64,000 nucleotides of DNA, from NCBI RefSeq assembly GCF_000474745.1, contig NZ_ASJR01000009.1, positions 48,622 to 112,621 on the forward strand, in the 5' to 3' direction. This DNA is from Chitinivibrio alkaliphilus ACht1 (GTDB lineage Bacteria > Fibrobacterota > Chitinivibrionia > Chitinivibrionales > Chitinivibrionaceae). Shown piece after piece: positions 56,093 to 64,000 of this stretch. Positions within the stretch are counted from its first letter, which is position 1, and each line of letters begins with the position of its first letter. The notes below the pieces were generated by a model that made no database searches, was not told where the DNA came from, and saw only the letters and a list, made by a program, of their open reading frames with translations. Position numbers and translations under genes: made by a program.

Positions 56093-57236
56093 GCTCACCT
56101 GTGAAAAGATGATCTTCGGCGGCTTGGGGTTATGTCGTACCGCTGCGGGGGTTGTGTTTGTTTCGGGGCTGCTTCCCGGAGAGACAGCTTTATGCCGATA
56201 TCTTCGTACACAGGGCGGTATTCCAGTCTATGAGAGTGTTGTTCCTGTAGAACACCCTTCAGATCATCGCGTTGCTCCCTTTTGTCCCTATTTTGGAGTG
56301 TGCGGTGGCTGTGATTGGCAACATATACACCCTGCGGCTCAGGCGAGATTTAAGAAAGACATTTTTGAAGATCTGCTTCGGCGCGTAGGTGGGTGCAACA
56401 CCTTTCCTGAAATAGAGGTTATCACAGGGCCGGACCGCCATTATCGCATGCGGTGTCAGTTGAATCTCTCTCCGCAGGGAGAGGGAATGGGGTTCTATCA
56501 AAAACAGAGTCGGCAGGTGGTACAGATTACTTCCTGCCCGCTTCTCACTCCCTCCCTTTCGCAACTTCTCGAACATCAGGGGGCTATTCTGCAGAGGATT
56601 ACGAATCCGCCCCGCAGAGTTATGTGTCTTGATACAGGCAGGGCAGTGCTCTCTTCTCCTCCCCTTGCAAACTGGTCATCTGCCTCCGGCTCTCTTTTTA
56701 CCGACGCTGGAGAGGTGGAGCTACGGGGTACTGATTTTTTTCAAGGTAATAGATATCTCTATTCTGCCTTGGCACAGTGGAAGGCAGATTCCCTGGGAGG
56801 GAACTCTCTTCTCGATCTTTTTGGCGGGACGGGACTGTTTGCGCTCCATCATGGGCATCGCTATGATAAGGTATGTCTTGTGGAGTCATCAAAGACCATG
56901 GCACGGCGCGCACAGGAAAATATGTATCGAGCAGGAATACATCATGGCCAGGCCTGTGGTATGTCAGCGGAGCGCTTTTTTTCCACGGCACAGAGAGGAG
57001 AATACTCCACGGTAATTGTAGATCCACCGCGCCCAGGACTTTCTCGAACGGTTCGGCAAGGGCTAATAAGGCTGGCACCGGAACATATCCTGTATGTCTC
57101 CTGTAATCCCTCTACACAGGTTCGAGATGTTCGCTTTCTCCGAAGCAGGGGGTATGAGCTTACGGCCTGTGCTTTCTTTGATATGTATCCCCACACGGCG
57201 CATCTGGAGACAGCAGTAGTGTTGAAAAGGGGTTAG
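56067..57236 (+). CDS. 23S rRNA/tRNA uracil-5 methyltransferase, RlmD/TrmA family
   Basis: About 389 residues from the ATG at 56067, which has AAAGGAG upstream. A TRAM-like domain opens it, then a [4Fe-4S] cluster site (FCPYFGVCGGCDWQ and a late SCPLL), the SAM site LLDLFGGTGLFAL, DPPRPGL, and the catalytic Cys in YVSCNPST. The cluster favours the RlmD (RumA)-like branch. The precise target U (23S U1939, 747 or tRNA U54) cannot be set from sequence. Confidence 0.9.
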   Translation: MADFVSEGKLTCEKMIFGGLGLCRTAAGVVFVSGLLPGETALCRYLRTQGGIPVYESVVPVEHPSDHRVAPFCPYFGVCGGCDWQHIHPAAQARFKKDIFEDLLRRVGGCNTFPEIEVITGPDRHYRMRCQLNLSPQGEGMGFYQKQSRQVVQITSCPLLTPSLSQLLEHQGAILQRITNPPRRVMCLDTGRAVLSSPPLANWSSASGSLFTDAGEVELRGTDFFQGNRYLYSALAQWKADSLGGNSLLDLFGGTGLFALHHGHRYDKVCLVESSKTMARRAQENMYRAGIHHGQACGMSAERFFSTAQRGEYSTVIVDPPRPGLSRTVRQGLIRLAPEHILYVSCNPSTQVRDVRFLRSRGYELTACAFFDMYPHTAHLETAVVLKRG

Positions 57237-57604
57237 TGGCGCTGGTCGAAGAGAGATCCTGCCTGTGGTTTTGCAAGATAGGTTCGTGAGGCATTCTTCT
57301 TTCGTGAAAGGGTGTGTATATCTTCCAGAATTGAGGAATACTCCCGTGAGTATTTTTCGTATAGTCGTTCATAAATTTGGTGGCAACGTACATCTTCCTG
57401 CTGAATTTTTCTCAGCAGCTGTTGCGATTCCGTGGAGACGGCCGGTGTTGAAGCTGATTTTTGAGAGAGGGTTTCATATTTCTGAATAAGCTCGCCGCGC
57501 TCTTCAACGGTGGTATTGAAGAGCGCCACATCCTCATCGTCTAAACTGCTTACCATGAGGCGTGTTTTTTTGTATATCTGTTTTATAAGATCATCTGCCG
57601 TCAT
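57233..57604 (-). CDS. FliT-like flagellar chaperone
   Basis: About 123 residues, helical and charged, starting MTADDLIKQIYKKT. The AGGAG site favours the ATG at 57604; an ATG at 57613 lies right on that site. It lies directly downstream of fliD, where FliT or FlgN-type chaperones usually sit; sequence similarity is weak, so position is the main evidence. Its stop overlaps the convergent methyltransferase by 4 bp. Confidence 0.65.
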   Translation of the reverse strand: MTADDLIKQIYKKTRLMVSSLDDEDVALFNTTVEERGELIQKYETLSQKSASTPAVSTESQQLLRKIQQEDVRCHQIYERLYEKYSREYSSILEDIHTLSRKKNASRTYLAKPQAGSLFDQRH

Positions 57605-57617
57605 GGTGGGCATGCTC

Positions 57618-59474
57618 CTACATCATGTTCATGAGTGCGCCAGCCTGGCTATCCATTCGCGCCATGGCTTGTTCCATGGAGGCAAAGAGATTGTAGTAGT
57701 AGGCTTCTCTTTCGGCAAGGGTGCGTTCAAGGTCTGCAATGCGGGTATCAAACTCTTTCAACTGTTTTGAGAGAGTATTATTTGAGAAGCTCGTATCTCC
57801 TTCAACCCCTGCACGTTCAACAAGAATCCCCTTTTGACCGTTGTTATCACGGGTGGTCCGGGTATAATCCTGCATGATATCGTTCAGTCGTTCAGCAATG
57901 CCTTGCTCATTTCGCCGGGTTGCCCGATCCTCCCAATCGTTATATCGCACAGAGGATGTTTGGGTGAAGAGGTTTACCACTTCATTGTAGTTTGAGTCGA
58001 GGGCTTGACGCAACTTGTCCTCATCTACCTCCAGCTTTCCCCGTTCAAGATAGTTTCGTGATGTTGTTATACCCAGATCGGAAAGGGTAATACTTACTCC
58101 TTCTACGGGATCAGCAAGGGCGCGGCGCATCTGAGTGGTCATACTTTCCAGTTGGGTATCCCTGCCTAATAATCCGCGGCGGGCCTGTTCCTCCCACAAC
58201 TCAATTTCATGCTCATCCATGGCACGACGCTGGTCGACAGTTAAGGGGCGGTGCTCAAAACTTCGTCGTTCCCCAGTTTTGGCATTAATATCCTCAATAA
58301 GGGCGTTGTAATCATCTACAAAGGAGGTGATTTTGTCAATAATTGCTTGGGTGTCTGTGCTGATCTCAATATCAATATCCCCCATGTTGCCATCGTAGGT
58401 GTTATTGAGTTCATACCGAACATTGTCTATTTCAAAGGTGTTGCTGCTTCGCGTTGTGGTGACACCATTGAGAGTAAACTGTGCATTTTGCCCTGGATTT
58501 GTTGAGTTGGTAATCTGTAATTGATCCGCAAAGAACCCGTCTGTATCATCAAGGGAAATATTATTTGAAACACCGGTCTCATCACTCATAAGAATAAAGC
58601 GGTTTTCAAGGGAGTTATATGTGAGGTTGACATTTGCCTGTGAGGAGTTTACCGTATTCATAAATTCGCGTACGGTGGTGTCAGACGAGAAGGAAAACTC
58701 TTCTCCGTTGATGGCAAATTCGAAGGTTTCTCCCGGAGCAAGGTCAAAGACCTCGTGAATTTCTCCCGTGGTGGAAATATAGTTTTTATCGCCACTTGAA
58801 AACCCAATATTTTCGAGAACCCCTGCATCCACCGAAAGGAGTCGCACGGAGTGTCCTGCTCCGGGGGTTATCTGAAGCTCTCCTCCATCAACGGAGATAT
58901 CCATAACGTCGTCGCCGAAGGTGGTGTTTATTTGCTCTTGAAGATCGGTTGCCAAATCCTCTGCTGTGTCATAGTTGCCCGAAAGAGTAATGTTGCGTGT
59001 AGTACCGTCTACACTAATTCCAATGGTGTCATACCCATTGCTAATCAGGTCGTTTACGGAGGGGACATGGAGACCTTCTCCCTCAATGGAGGGGATTACT
59101 GAATCGCCGCGCCATGTATCTGCCGTGGCAAGTTGTGAGATCTCACTAATCTTGTGATTAAAATCGGAGATATGGGACTGTCCGGACACCGATACAATAG
59201 GGGTATCTGTGCCACCCAGAGTGACCGATGATTCAAACTCGTTAAAAGCACGGGGAGACCGGAGATTGGACTCACTGTTCAAAATATCAAAATAGGAGTT
59301 CTGAAAGGAGTTTATATCAGAAATTGTGTTACGATATTCCTCCTGCTGCCACTCAACCCAGGTCTTGTCCTGTTCAACCCGATCGACACGGTGTTGATAG
59401 GTTTTCATTAGATCCTGTACTTTTGTATCTGTATCAAAGCCTGATATAAGGCCACTCATTCTTGAGGCATCCAT
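57618..59474 (-). CDS. fliD: Flagellar hook-associated protein 2 (filament cap)
   Basis: 618 residues. N-terminal MSGLISGFDTDTKVQDLM and coiled D0/D1, FliD_N, then the FliD_C region (ITSFVDDYNALIEDINAKTGE, VSITLSDLGITTSRNY), and a C-terminal coiled coil (LEREAYY-type). It caps the growing filament. The position flaG-fliD-fliT is typical. Confidence 0.93.
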   Translation of the reverse strand: MDASRMSGLISGFDTDTKVQDLMKTYQHRVDRVEQDKTWVEWQQEEYRNTISDINSFQNSYFDILNSESNLRSPRAFNEFESSVTLGGTDTPIVSVSGQSHISDFNHKISEISQLATADTWRGDSVIPSIEGEGLHVPSVNDLISNGYDTIGISVDGTTRNITLSGNYDTAEDLATDLQEQINTTFGDDVMDISVDGGELQITPGAGHSVRLLSVDAGVLENIGFSSGDKNYISTTGEIHEVFDLAPGETFEFAINGEEFSFSSDTTVREFMNTVNSSQANVNLTYNSLENRFILMSDETGVSNNISLDDTDGFFADQLQITNSTNPGQNAQFTLNGVTTTRSSNTFEIDNVRYELNNTYDGNMGDIDIEISTDTQAIIDKITSFVDDYNALIEDINAKTGERRSFEHRPLTVDQRRAMDEHEIELWEEQARRGLLGRDTQLESMTTQMRRALADPVEGVSITLSDLGITTSRNYLERGKLEVDEDKLRQALDSNYNEVVNLFTQTSSVRYNDWEDRATRRNEQGIAERLNDIMQDYTRTTRDNNGQKGILVERAGVEGDTSFSNNTLSKQLKEFDTRIADLERTLAEREAYYYNLFASMEQAMARMDSQAGALMNMM

Positions 59475-59492
59475 AGCTTCCTCCGTGAAAAG

Positions 59493-59876
59493 TTAGGCTT
59501 GTTCGTCCACAACAAGGCCAGCAAGTTCCCACATCTTTGAGATCATATCCTGAATTTTTTTCGGGGGGAACTCTTTTACAATCTCATCTCGTTCTGTATC
59601 CCAAATTCGGTATATCATCGCCTTTGTAGTCTCATGAACCGAACGGTCAATTCTTCTATTATAGGTTTCCAACACTTTATTTGCCTGAGCAATACTGTCT
59701 TCAATCATTCTGTTGGCATGTTCATCCGTTAGTGCACTAAGAGGTGCTGTTGCAGCTTCTTCCTCGTGGGAATGGACATGGCGAGATGCTTGGGGATGTT
59801 CGTTCTGCAATGCCGATGTTCGCGACAGTGAAGCCGTAGGATTTTGTTCTGCTGAAGGTCTGTTTTGTATCTCCAT
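59493..59876 (-). CDS. flaG: FlaG-family flagellar protein
   Basis: 127 residues from the ATG at 59876 (GGGAGGAG upstream). The N-terminal half is low-complexity and His/Ser/Ala-rich; the C-terminal 60 residues are the FlaG domain (RIWDTERDEIVKEFPPKKIQDM, ending WELAGLVVDEQA). It regulates filament length in other bacteria. A longer open frame upstream is non-coding. Confidence 0.85.
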   Translation of the reverse strand: MEIQNRPSAEQNPTASLSRTSALQNEHPQASRHVHSHEEEAATAPLSALTDEHANRMIEDSIAQANKVLETYNRRIDRSVHETTKAMIYRIWDTERDEIVKEFPPKKIQDMISKMWELAGLVVDEQA

Positions 59877-59931
59877 GGCTCCTCCCTTTCTAGTATATGT
59901 ATCGGTATAATTACGTATTCTTTTATCATTT

Positions 59932-61244
59932 TTACTGAATCTGCCCGAGTTTTTTGCGAAACTCTGCCACTTGCGCTCCGTGGGAGCACGATTTTTGTAG
60001 ATCCTTGGGGGATATGAAGGATACGCCCTGTAATTTCGCCCCTTTTTCAGAGAGGGTATAGCATGGAGCAGCACTGCGGGAGAGCTGCTTTTCCAGAGAT
60101 TCCTTAAAACGGATGAATTCGGGAGAACTGGGGCGACTCACTCCATCATTACACCCGAGAGATGGGGCCGTTTTCCTGAGGGTGCGTTGTGTTTGGAGGC
60201 CCGTGGCGTGAGATCTGTTTTCGAAAAATACAAGGTCTTGGCCGGCAAGCACAACCTGCGAAGCCTCCATGGCGTTGGCGATACCTATGGCAAGGGATCC
60301 TACGGTGGAATGCCCTAAGGGAATTGTTTTTTTCCTGGAGAGGACGTGTGGGAATAGAGGATGTACTTTTTTCCGGAGAAGTATGAATGAATGAGCGTAG
60401 AGGTGGTATCAAGATAGATAAGGCCGGCTCGTGGGTCAGCCGTTTTAAGACGGCTCCACACCTTGTGTTTTGGCCATGGATCCATATCGATCCAGAAATC
60501 AGGGAGGATGTTTGCCTCTGCTAAAAGGGAGCCGTTTCTGCTGGTAGAGAGCAGTACAAAATATGGACGCAATTGTGATAGGTACGGAAGTGCTTCATGC
60601 AGGGAGGGGCCACCCATGAGTATGAGGAGGGGCAGGGTATGGAGAGATGGGAGAATGGTGGTGGTAAAATCTGGATCGTTTCGTGCGTGGTTGTGGCTGC
60701 TGTTTTCATCAAACAAGTGCTCTTGCTCTTCAGAGGTGTTGGCAAGGTCGATACGTCGATTTTGCAGCCAGTGTTGCAGTGCCGTAAGGGGGGACGCAAT
60801 GGTATTCAGAGAACCGGGGAAGTATCTGACATGGAGTGTGGTGGGAAGACGGTGAAGAAATTGGTGGAGCTCTGCTTGGGTTGTGCATAGAGCAAAGACG
60901 ATCTGAGGGGTGTCTTCAAGAAGAGAGAGTATACGGGAGGTCTCCTCAAGATGTTTTACGAGGTAGGGATCAGTCTCCAGTAGGTAGAGAGTGCCGGAAA
61001 ACCCCGCTTCGAGCAGTTCAAATATATATTGCCCCGCTCCGAGGCCATAGACCAAGTAGTCGCCTTTTTGGTGGAAGTTCTTTTGTGCAAAGAGTTTTCC
61101 CAAAAGCGGAGCGTTATATGAACTGTAAAAGGAGCGATAATAGGAGCCTTCCTCCTTGCGAGAAAGGGTGTCAAACTCCGTGGTGTAAGTTGGAGGAAAG
61201 GCTGAGCGTATCTTTTGGATGAGAACGTTTTTATTCAGGATCAC
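59932..61244 (-). CDS. DUF115 / Maf-type flagellin glycosylation protein, interrupted by one frame break
   Basis: The first frame (GTG 61244, overlapping the previous stop) gives the N-terminal domain (YLVYGLGAGQYIFELLEAG) and the DUF115 core with LPLLILMGGPSLHEAL and DFWIDMDPWP. It is lost at the A7 run (coding) at 60327-60333. Adding one A gives GKKTIPLGHSTVGSLAIG and continues into the conserved AGQDLVFFENRSHATG to the stop at 59932; about 437 residues. Maf proteins transfer nonulosonic acids to flagellin. A paralogue lies upstream. Confidence 0.82.
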
Positions 61245-61542
61245 AGAGAATCCCCCGGGAGTGACAGGTAAGAAAGAATTCACGCAGTTCAAAGCTGATA
61301 AGGTCGGTTATTTTTATCCAGTCATCAAAGTCAAGAGCATCCTGTAACAAGAGAAGTATATTGTGGAGCCACTCGTAATAGTTTGTCAAGGATGGTTCAT
61401 GGTGTAGGGCATGGAGAATCTCCTGGGCTTCATCGAGGAGGGGAACCACGCGCTGAAATGCCTGTGCTTCCGCTCCATTGGTGTAGAATTCCTCTGTCAA
61501 GAGCTGAATCTCTTCGATGATGGTGGCAAGGGTACGGCTCAT
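61231..61542 (-). CDS. Small helical protein upstream of the second DUF115 gene
   Basis: 103 residues starting MSRTLATIIEEIQLL. All-helical, acidic, no signal. It lies 1 bp after the upstream DUF115 gene and overlaps the downstream one. Its end (LQDALDFDDWIKITDLISFEL) resembles the end of the small protein at 63590-63826, so the two may be related. No family recognised. Confidence 0.7.
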   Translation of the reverse strand: MSRTLATIIEEIQLLTEEFYTNGAEAQAFQRVVPLLDEAQEILHALHHEPSLTNYYEWLHNILLLLQDALDFDDWIKITDLISFELREFFLTCHSRGILCDPE

Positions 61543-61543
61543 A

Positions 61544-63550
61544 CTACGGTTTTTTCACTCCTTGATTTCCATAAAATACCCGAAAGGGAAGGTCGTAGGT
61601 CTCATCGGAGAATTCCTCTGCACGAAGTGCGTAGTCGCGCGGTGTAATTCCCGCTTCTTTCAGCTCCTCTGTGGCAGATATCGAGAAGGAACGGTGGTGC
61701 GTGAGAAGTACTTTTACGGTTTTCTTCGCATACAACTCAATTTTTTTATAGAGCCCGTCAAGAATTTGGATGTTTTTCAGAATATTATCTTCGGTAAAAT
61801 GTTCTCCATCAACAGTATTTAACGAGTAGATTGCCACTTGAATGTAGTAACGGAAGAGAATATTATACATGGGAGTTTCACGAATTGTTTTGAGAAGTTC
61901 TTTGCCACCAAAATCAATGGTGTCGTATATAAAGTCGAGTTGCTTTTGTGTGGTAATTCCTGCATCACAAATCTCACGTGCTTCCTCAAGCATGTCCAGG
62001 AGGGTTTCCACATCGGTAAGAAACGTTAGGAACTCCTCAATCTTTTCTTCTGTTTTCTGTACAGCCCGTATCCGTGATCGTTCATAGAGGTCTGTATCCA
62101 TCTCCCACTCGTCGTAGACTCTATGTAAAGGGTCGATGGGAGCAGAGGGAGCAATGTAGGTGTCAATAACCTCACGGAGGGGAAGAATCTCTGTACCACG
62201 GATGTATGCACCGCCTTCAGTTGCATCGATTACGGTGGTATTCCTGGTCAGCTGGATCATGTTCTCATATGCCTTAAGAAATTTGGTCCAGACATCGGTA
62301 CTTCGCAGCTTGTTTCCTGCATAGTCTTCAACGTAATGCTCCAGATCATCCATGGTGTCAACTTTTTTTTGTACCGCCTCAGCTTCGGAATTATGAGAGT
62401 AGCCTTCTTCTGAGTAGGCGAGGTCCTGTCCAATGAGGATAATTGGGTCGCATCCGCCTTGGTATGCAAAACTAAACAGCATGTGAGATACGGAGGGGCC
62501 GCAGATCATAGAACCCTTTGCATCTTCACTGAATTGGTTGACCCACTCTGCCGTGGGTATTCCCGCTTTGGGGAAGGTAATACCTCGGGAAAATTTTTCG
62601 AGAAGGGGAGGCTGTACCACAGTCGGTGCTACCACTACTGTTTCTTCAGGGAAGGTGGCATCTCGATAAAAACAGTCATAGGTATACATTATTCTTTCAA
62701 CAGATCCCACGGCATCAACCCGAATCCCATGTTTTTGCAAGAGATTCATGGAGCCGTCACAGGATAATATCAGACAGCGATCATCAATTTCTTTTAAGAG
62801 TGATATGTTTTTGTTGAGGGAGGGGCCGGAGGCAACAATAACAGCGGGTTTATTCCGGTAACGCTTCTGGGCAGTTTTCATAAATTCACGAATCCCCACA
62901 TGCGTAAGAAGATATTCATGATTCGCCAAGTAGTTGTTCAGCCCCACCAGAGTATCATCTACGCTGTTTCCCATGCCAAATTTCACATAGTTTTTCTCCT
63001 CTTCAAGTCGCTGCAGAACTGTGCGGGAGAATCGAATATAGGCGGGATCATATACGGGAAAGGTAATCGCACGCTTGGGTGCGGTCATATTGGGAAAATA
63101 CACACACGCCAATTCTTTGATTTGCTGTTCCATGGGGTAGGACTCTATGCCTGAGGATATGAAAAGCAGTTGCGTTTTTTCTATGGCCTGACTGACATCG
63201 TGACGTCGAAGAAACTCCACAATGAGATGGGGGTCTTCTTCGCAGAGAAATAGAATGGATTTGCTATTAAGTCGGTTCAGGATTTCCCGTGCCTTATACC
63301 CCAAACCCACACCGATTTGAATAACGGAAATGCGGTTCTTTGAAAAGTCGATTGTATCTGCGTAGAGAACTGCTTCTCCTTGGGGATTCATCATGCTGGT
63401 AAATTGGATATATTCAGAGTTGTTCCGTCGCCGCAGAAGGTAGGGCTGTTCTTGCACTGTATCTATGGAATACAGGGGGCTTTGAGAGAAGTCGGAAAAT
63501 GAGTCAAGTCGTTCCCAAATCTTTCGTTGTGTTTTGCCAAGAGCCTGCAT
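61544..63550 (-). CDS. DUF115 / Maf-type flagellin glycosylation protein
   Basis: 668 residues. N-terminal Maf domain (SVIQIGVGLGYKAREILNRL), then the DUF115 core with PAVIVASGPSLNKNISLL and DRCLILSCDGSMN, the later PIILIGQDLAYSEEGYSHNSE and a helical C-terminus. Full length and intact, including a T8 run at 62363-62370. It lies in the flagellin-fliD region, as Maf genes usually do, and probably glycosylates flagellin. Confidence 0.9.
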   Translation of the reverse strand: MQALGKTQRKIWERLDSFSDFSQSPLYSIDTVQEQPYLLRRRNNSEYIQFTSMMNPQGEAVLYADTIDFSKNRISVIQIGVGLGYKAREILNRLNSKSILFLCEEDPHLIVEFLRRHDVSQAIEKTQLLFISSGIESYPMEQQIKELACVYFPNMTAPKRAITFPVYDPAYIRFSRTVLQRLEEEKNYVKFGMGNSVDDTLVGLNNYLANHEYLLTHVGIREFMKTAQKRYRNKPAVIVASGPSLNKNISLLKEIDDRCLILSCDGSMNLLQKHGIRVDAVGSVERIMYTYDCFYRDATFPEETVVVAPTVVQPPLLEKFSRGITFPKAGIPTAEWVNQFSEDAKGSMICGPSVSHMLFSFAYQGGCDPIILIGQDLAYSEEGYSHNSEAEAVQKKVDTMDDLEHYVEDYAGNKLRSTDVWTKFLKAYENMIQLTRNTTVIDATEGGAYIRGTEILPLREVIDTYIAPSAPIDPLHRVYDEWEMDTDLYERSRIRAVQKTEEKIEEFLTFLTDVETLLDMLEEAREICDAGITTQKQLDFIYDTIDFGGKELLKTIRETPMYNILFRYYIQVAIYSLNTVDGEHFTEDNILKNIQILDGLYKKIELYAKKTVKVLLTHHRSFSISATEELKEAGITPRDYALRAEEFSDETYDLPFRVFYGNQGVKKP

Positions 63551-63589
63551 ATTTTTGCGTATGTATCCATGAAAAACCTTTCAAAAAAC

Positions 63590-63826
63590 TTACGAGGTGC
63601 AGAGAAGTGGACGAATGAAGTAGTTGAGTACATCGAGAAGACGAACCGTGTCTTTATTATGCAAGGCGTCTTCATAGATGGAGAGGTATTCTGCCAGGTG
63701 GCTCTGCTCGTCTGGTCGTGCCTGCTCTAGATAGGTTTCTATAAGAGCGGTGAGGCCTCTATGACCTTCTTGGAATCGGTGTTCACGAAAAATCGTATCC
63801 AGACTGTCAAATATCTGACTATCCAC
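63590..63826 (-). CDS. Small helical protein between flagellin and DUF115
   Basis: About 78 residues from a GTG at 63826, which follows a perfect AGGAGG at 6 bases; an ATG at 63841 overlaps this site and is less likely. Helical, MDSQIFDSLDTIFREHRF start. The end (YEDALHNKDTVRLLDVLNYFI) resembles that of the 61231-61542 protein. Similar small proteins lie between flagellin and Maf genes in other bacteria. Function unknown. Confidence 0.7.
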   Translation of the reverse strand: MDSQIFDSLDTIFREHRFQEGHRGLTALIETYLEQARPDEQSHLAEYLSIYEDALHNKDTVRLLDVLNYFIRPLLCTS

Positions 63827-63885
63827 AATATTCCTCCTCATAATAGATACAGTAAGTATATGTTATCAGTACGAAAAAGACAAAT

Positions 63886-63910
63886 AAAAAGGAGGAGTAA
63901 AAACTCCTCC
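63886..63910 (-). terminator. Intrinsic terminator of flagellin
   Basis: GGAGGAGT (63891-63898) and ACTCCTCC (63903-63910) form a perfect 8-bp stem with a 4-base loop; on the minus strand five T follow. Confidence 0.92.
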
Positions 63911-63929
63911 CTGAGACTCCCATCTTTTT

Positions 63930-64000
63930 TTACTGTAGCAGTTGCAAAACTCCTTGGGGTGCTTGGTTTGCCTGGGCAAGCATAGATTGCGATGCTTGCT
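63930..64000 (-). CDS. Flagellin, C-terminal end (5' part outside window)
   Basis: Only the last ~23 codons lie in the window; the translation reads QASQSMLAQANQAPQGVLQL and ends LQ, the standard C-terminal helix end of bacterial flagellin. Followed by a strong terminator. Confidence 0.88.
   Translation of the reverse strand, partial: QASQSMLAQANQAPQGVLQLLQ

Noticed and set aside
1..64000. Insertion sequences, prophage, CRISPR arrays, rRNA
   Set aside because: No transposase, integrase, repeat-spacer pattern or rRNA sequence was seen on either strand.

Overview
The window (about 64 kb, moderate GC) looks like chromosome from a motile, Gram-negative, probably haloalkaliphilic bacterium of the Fibrobacterota / Chitinivibrio-like lineage. 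Seen: LpxH, an outer-membrane receptor and lipoproteins (two membranes); flagellin, FliD, FlaG and a full chemotaxis operon (motility); a V-type ATPase whose K subunit keeps the Na+-ligand motifs; and a regulator of the TIGR02147 type, a family first described from Fibrobacter. The genus-level placement is inference.

Layout. 1-7.4 kb: SpoIIE-type phosphatase/anti-sigma protein (cut by the left edge), a Cys/His-rich small protein, a TPR lipoprotein, an amidohydrolase-like protein without its metal ligands, an ABC-F ATPase, rpmB, and a DUF342/FapA gene split by a frame break. 7.5-13.5 kb: argS, a HEAT-repeat protein, a NifS/NifU pair and mnmE. 13.5-18.5 kb (minus): glgA, an unknown possibly nuclease-like protein, a HAD phosphatase and a degenerate adenylate-forming enzyme. 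18.6-26.8 kb: a tiny acidic protein, lpxH, uppP, a short ORF followed by mgtE, an envelope protein, cheX-cheY, a beta-helix protein with a CxxC thioredoxin-fold protein, and hsp20. 26.7-36.4 kb (minus): one chemotaxis operon, cheX-like / thiF-like / hemerythrin-MCP / hybrid cheA / hemerythrin-MCP / cheW / cheB / cheR. 36.5-44.1 kb (minus): a seven-gene V-ATPase operon. 44.3-48.5 kb: lysS, a leucine-rich-repeat lipoprotein with a TIGR02147 regulator, and a DUF302 protein. 48.6-55 kb: an exbB-exbD-exbD-tonB-receptor-lipoprotein cluster in which four of six genes carry lesions, then tRNA-Arg(CCG). 55.2-57.2 kb: prmA and a RlmD-type methyltransferase. 57.2-64 kb (minus): fliT-like, fliD, flaG, two DUF115 (Maf-type flagellin glycosylation) genes each preceded by a small helical protein, and the 3' end of flagellin at the right edge.

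The most striking pattern is that many genes are broken by single-base changes, mostly in A/T runs. Four of these are 7-base runs that would be in frame with 8. Each can be rejoined into a normal family member. Outside the Ton cluster this could be homopolymer sequencing error or real slippage. Inside the Ton cluster there are also two in-frame TAG codons and a 13-bp tandem duplication, which points to true gene decay. No insertion sequence, phage, CRISPR array or rRNA was seen.
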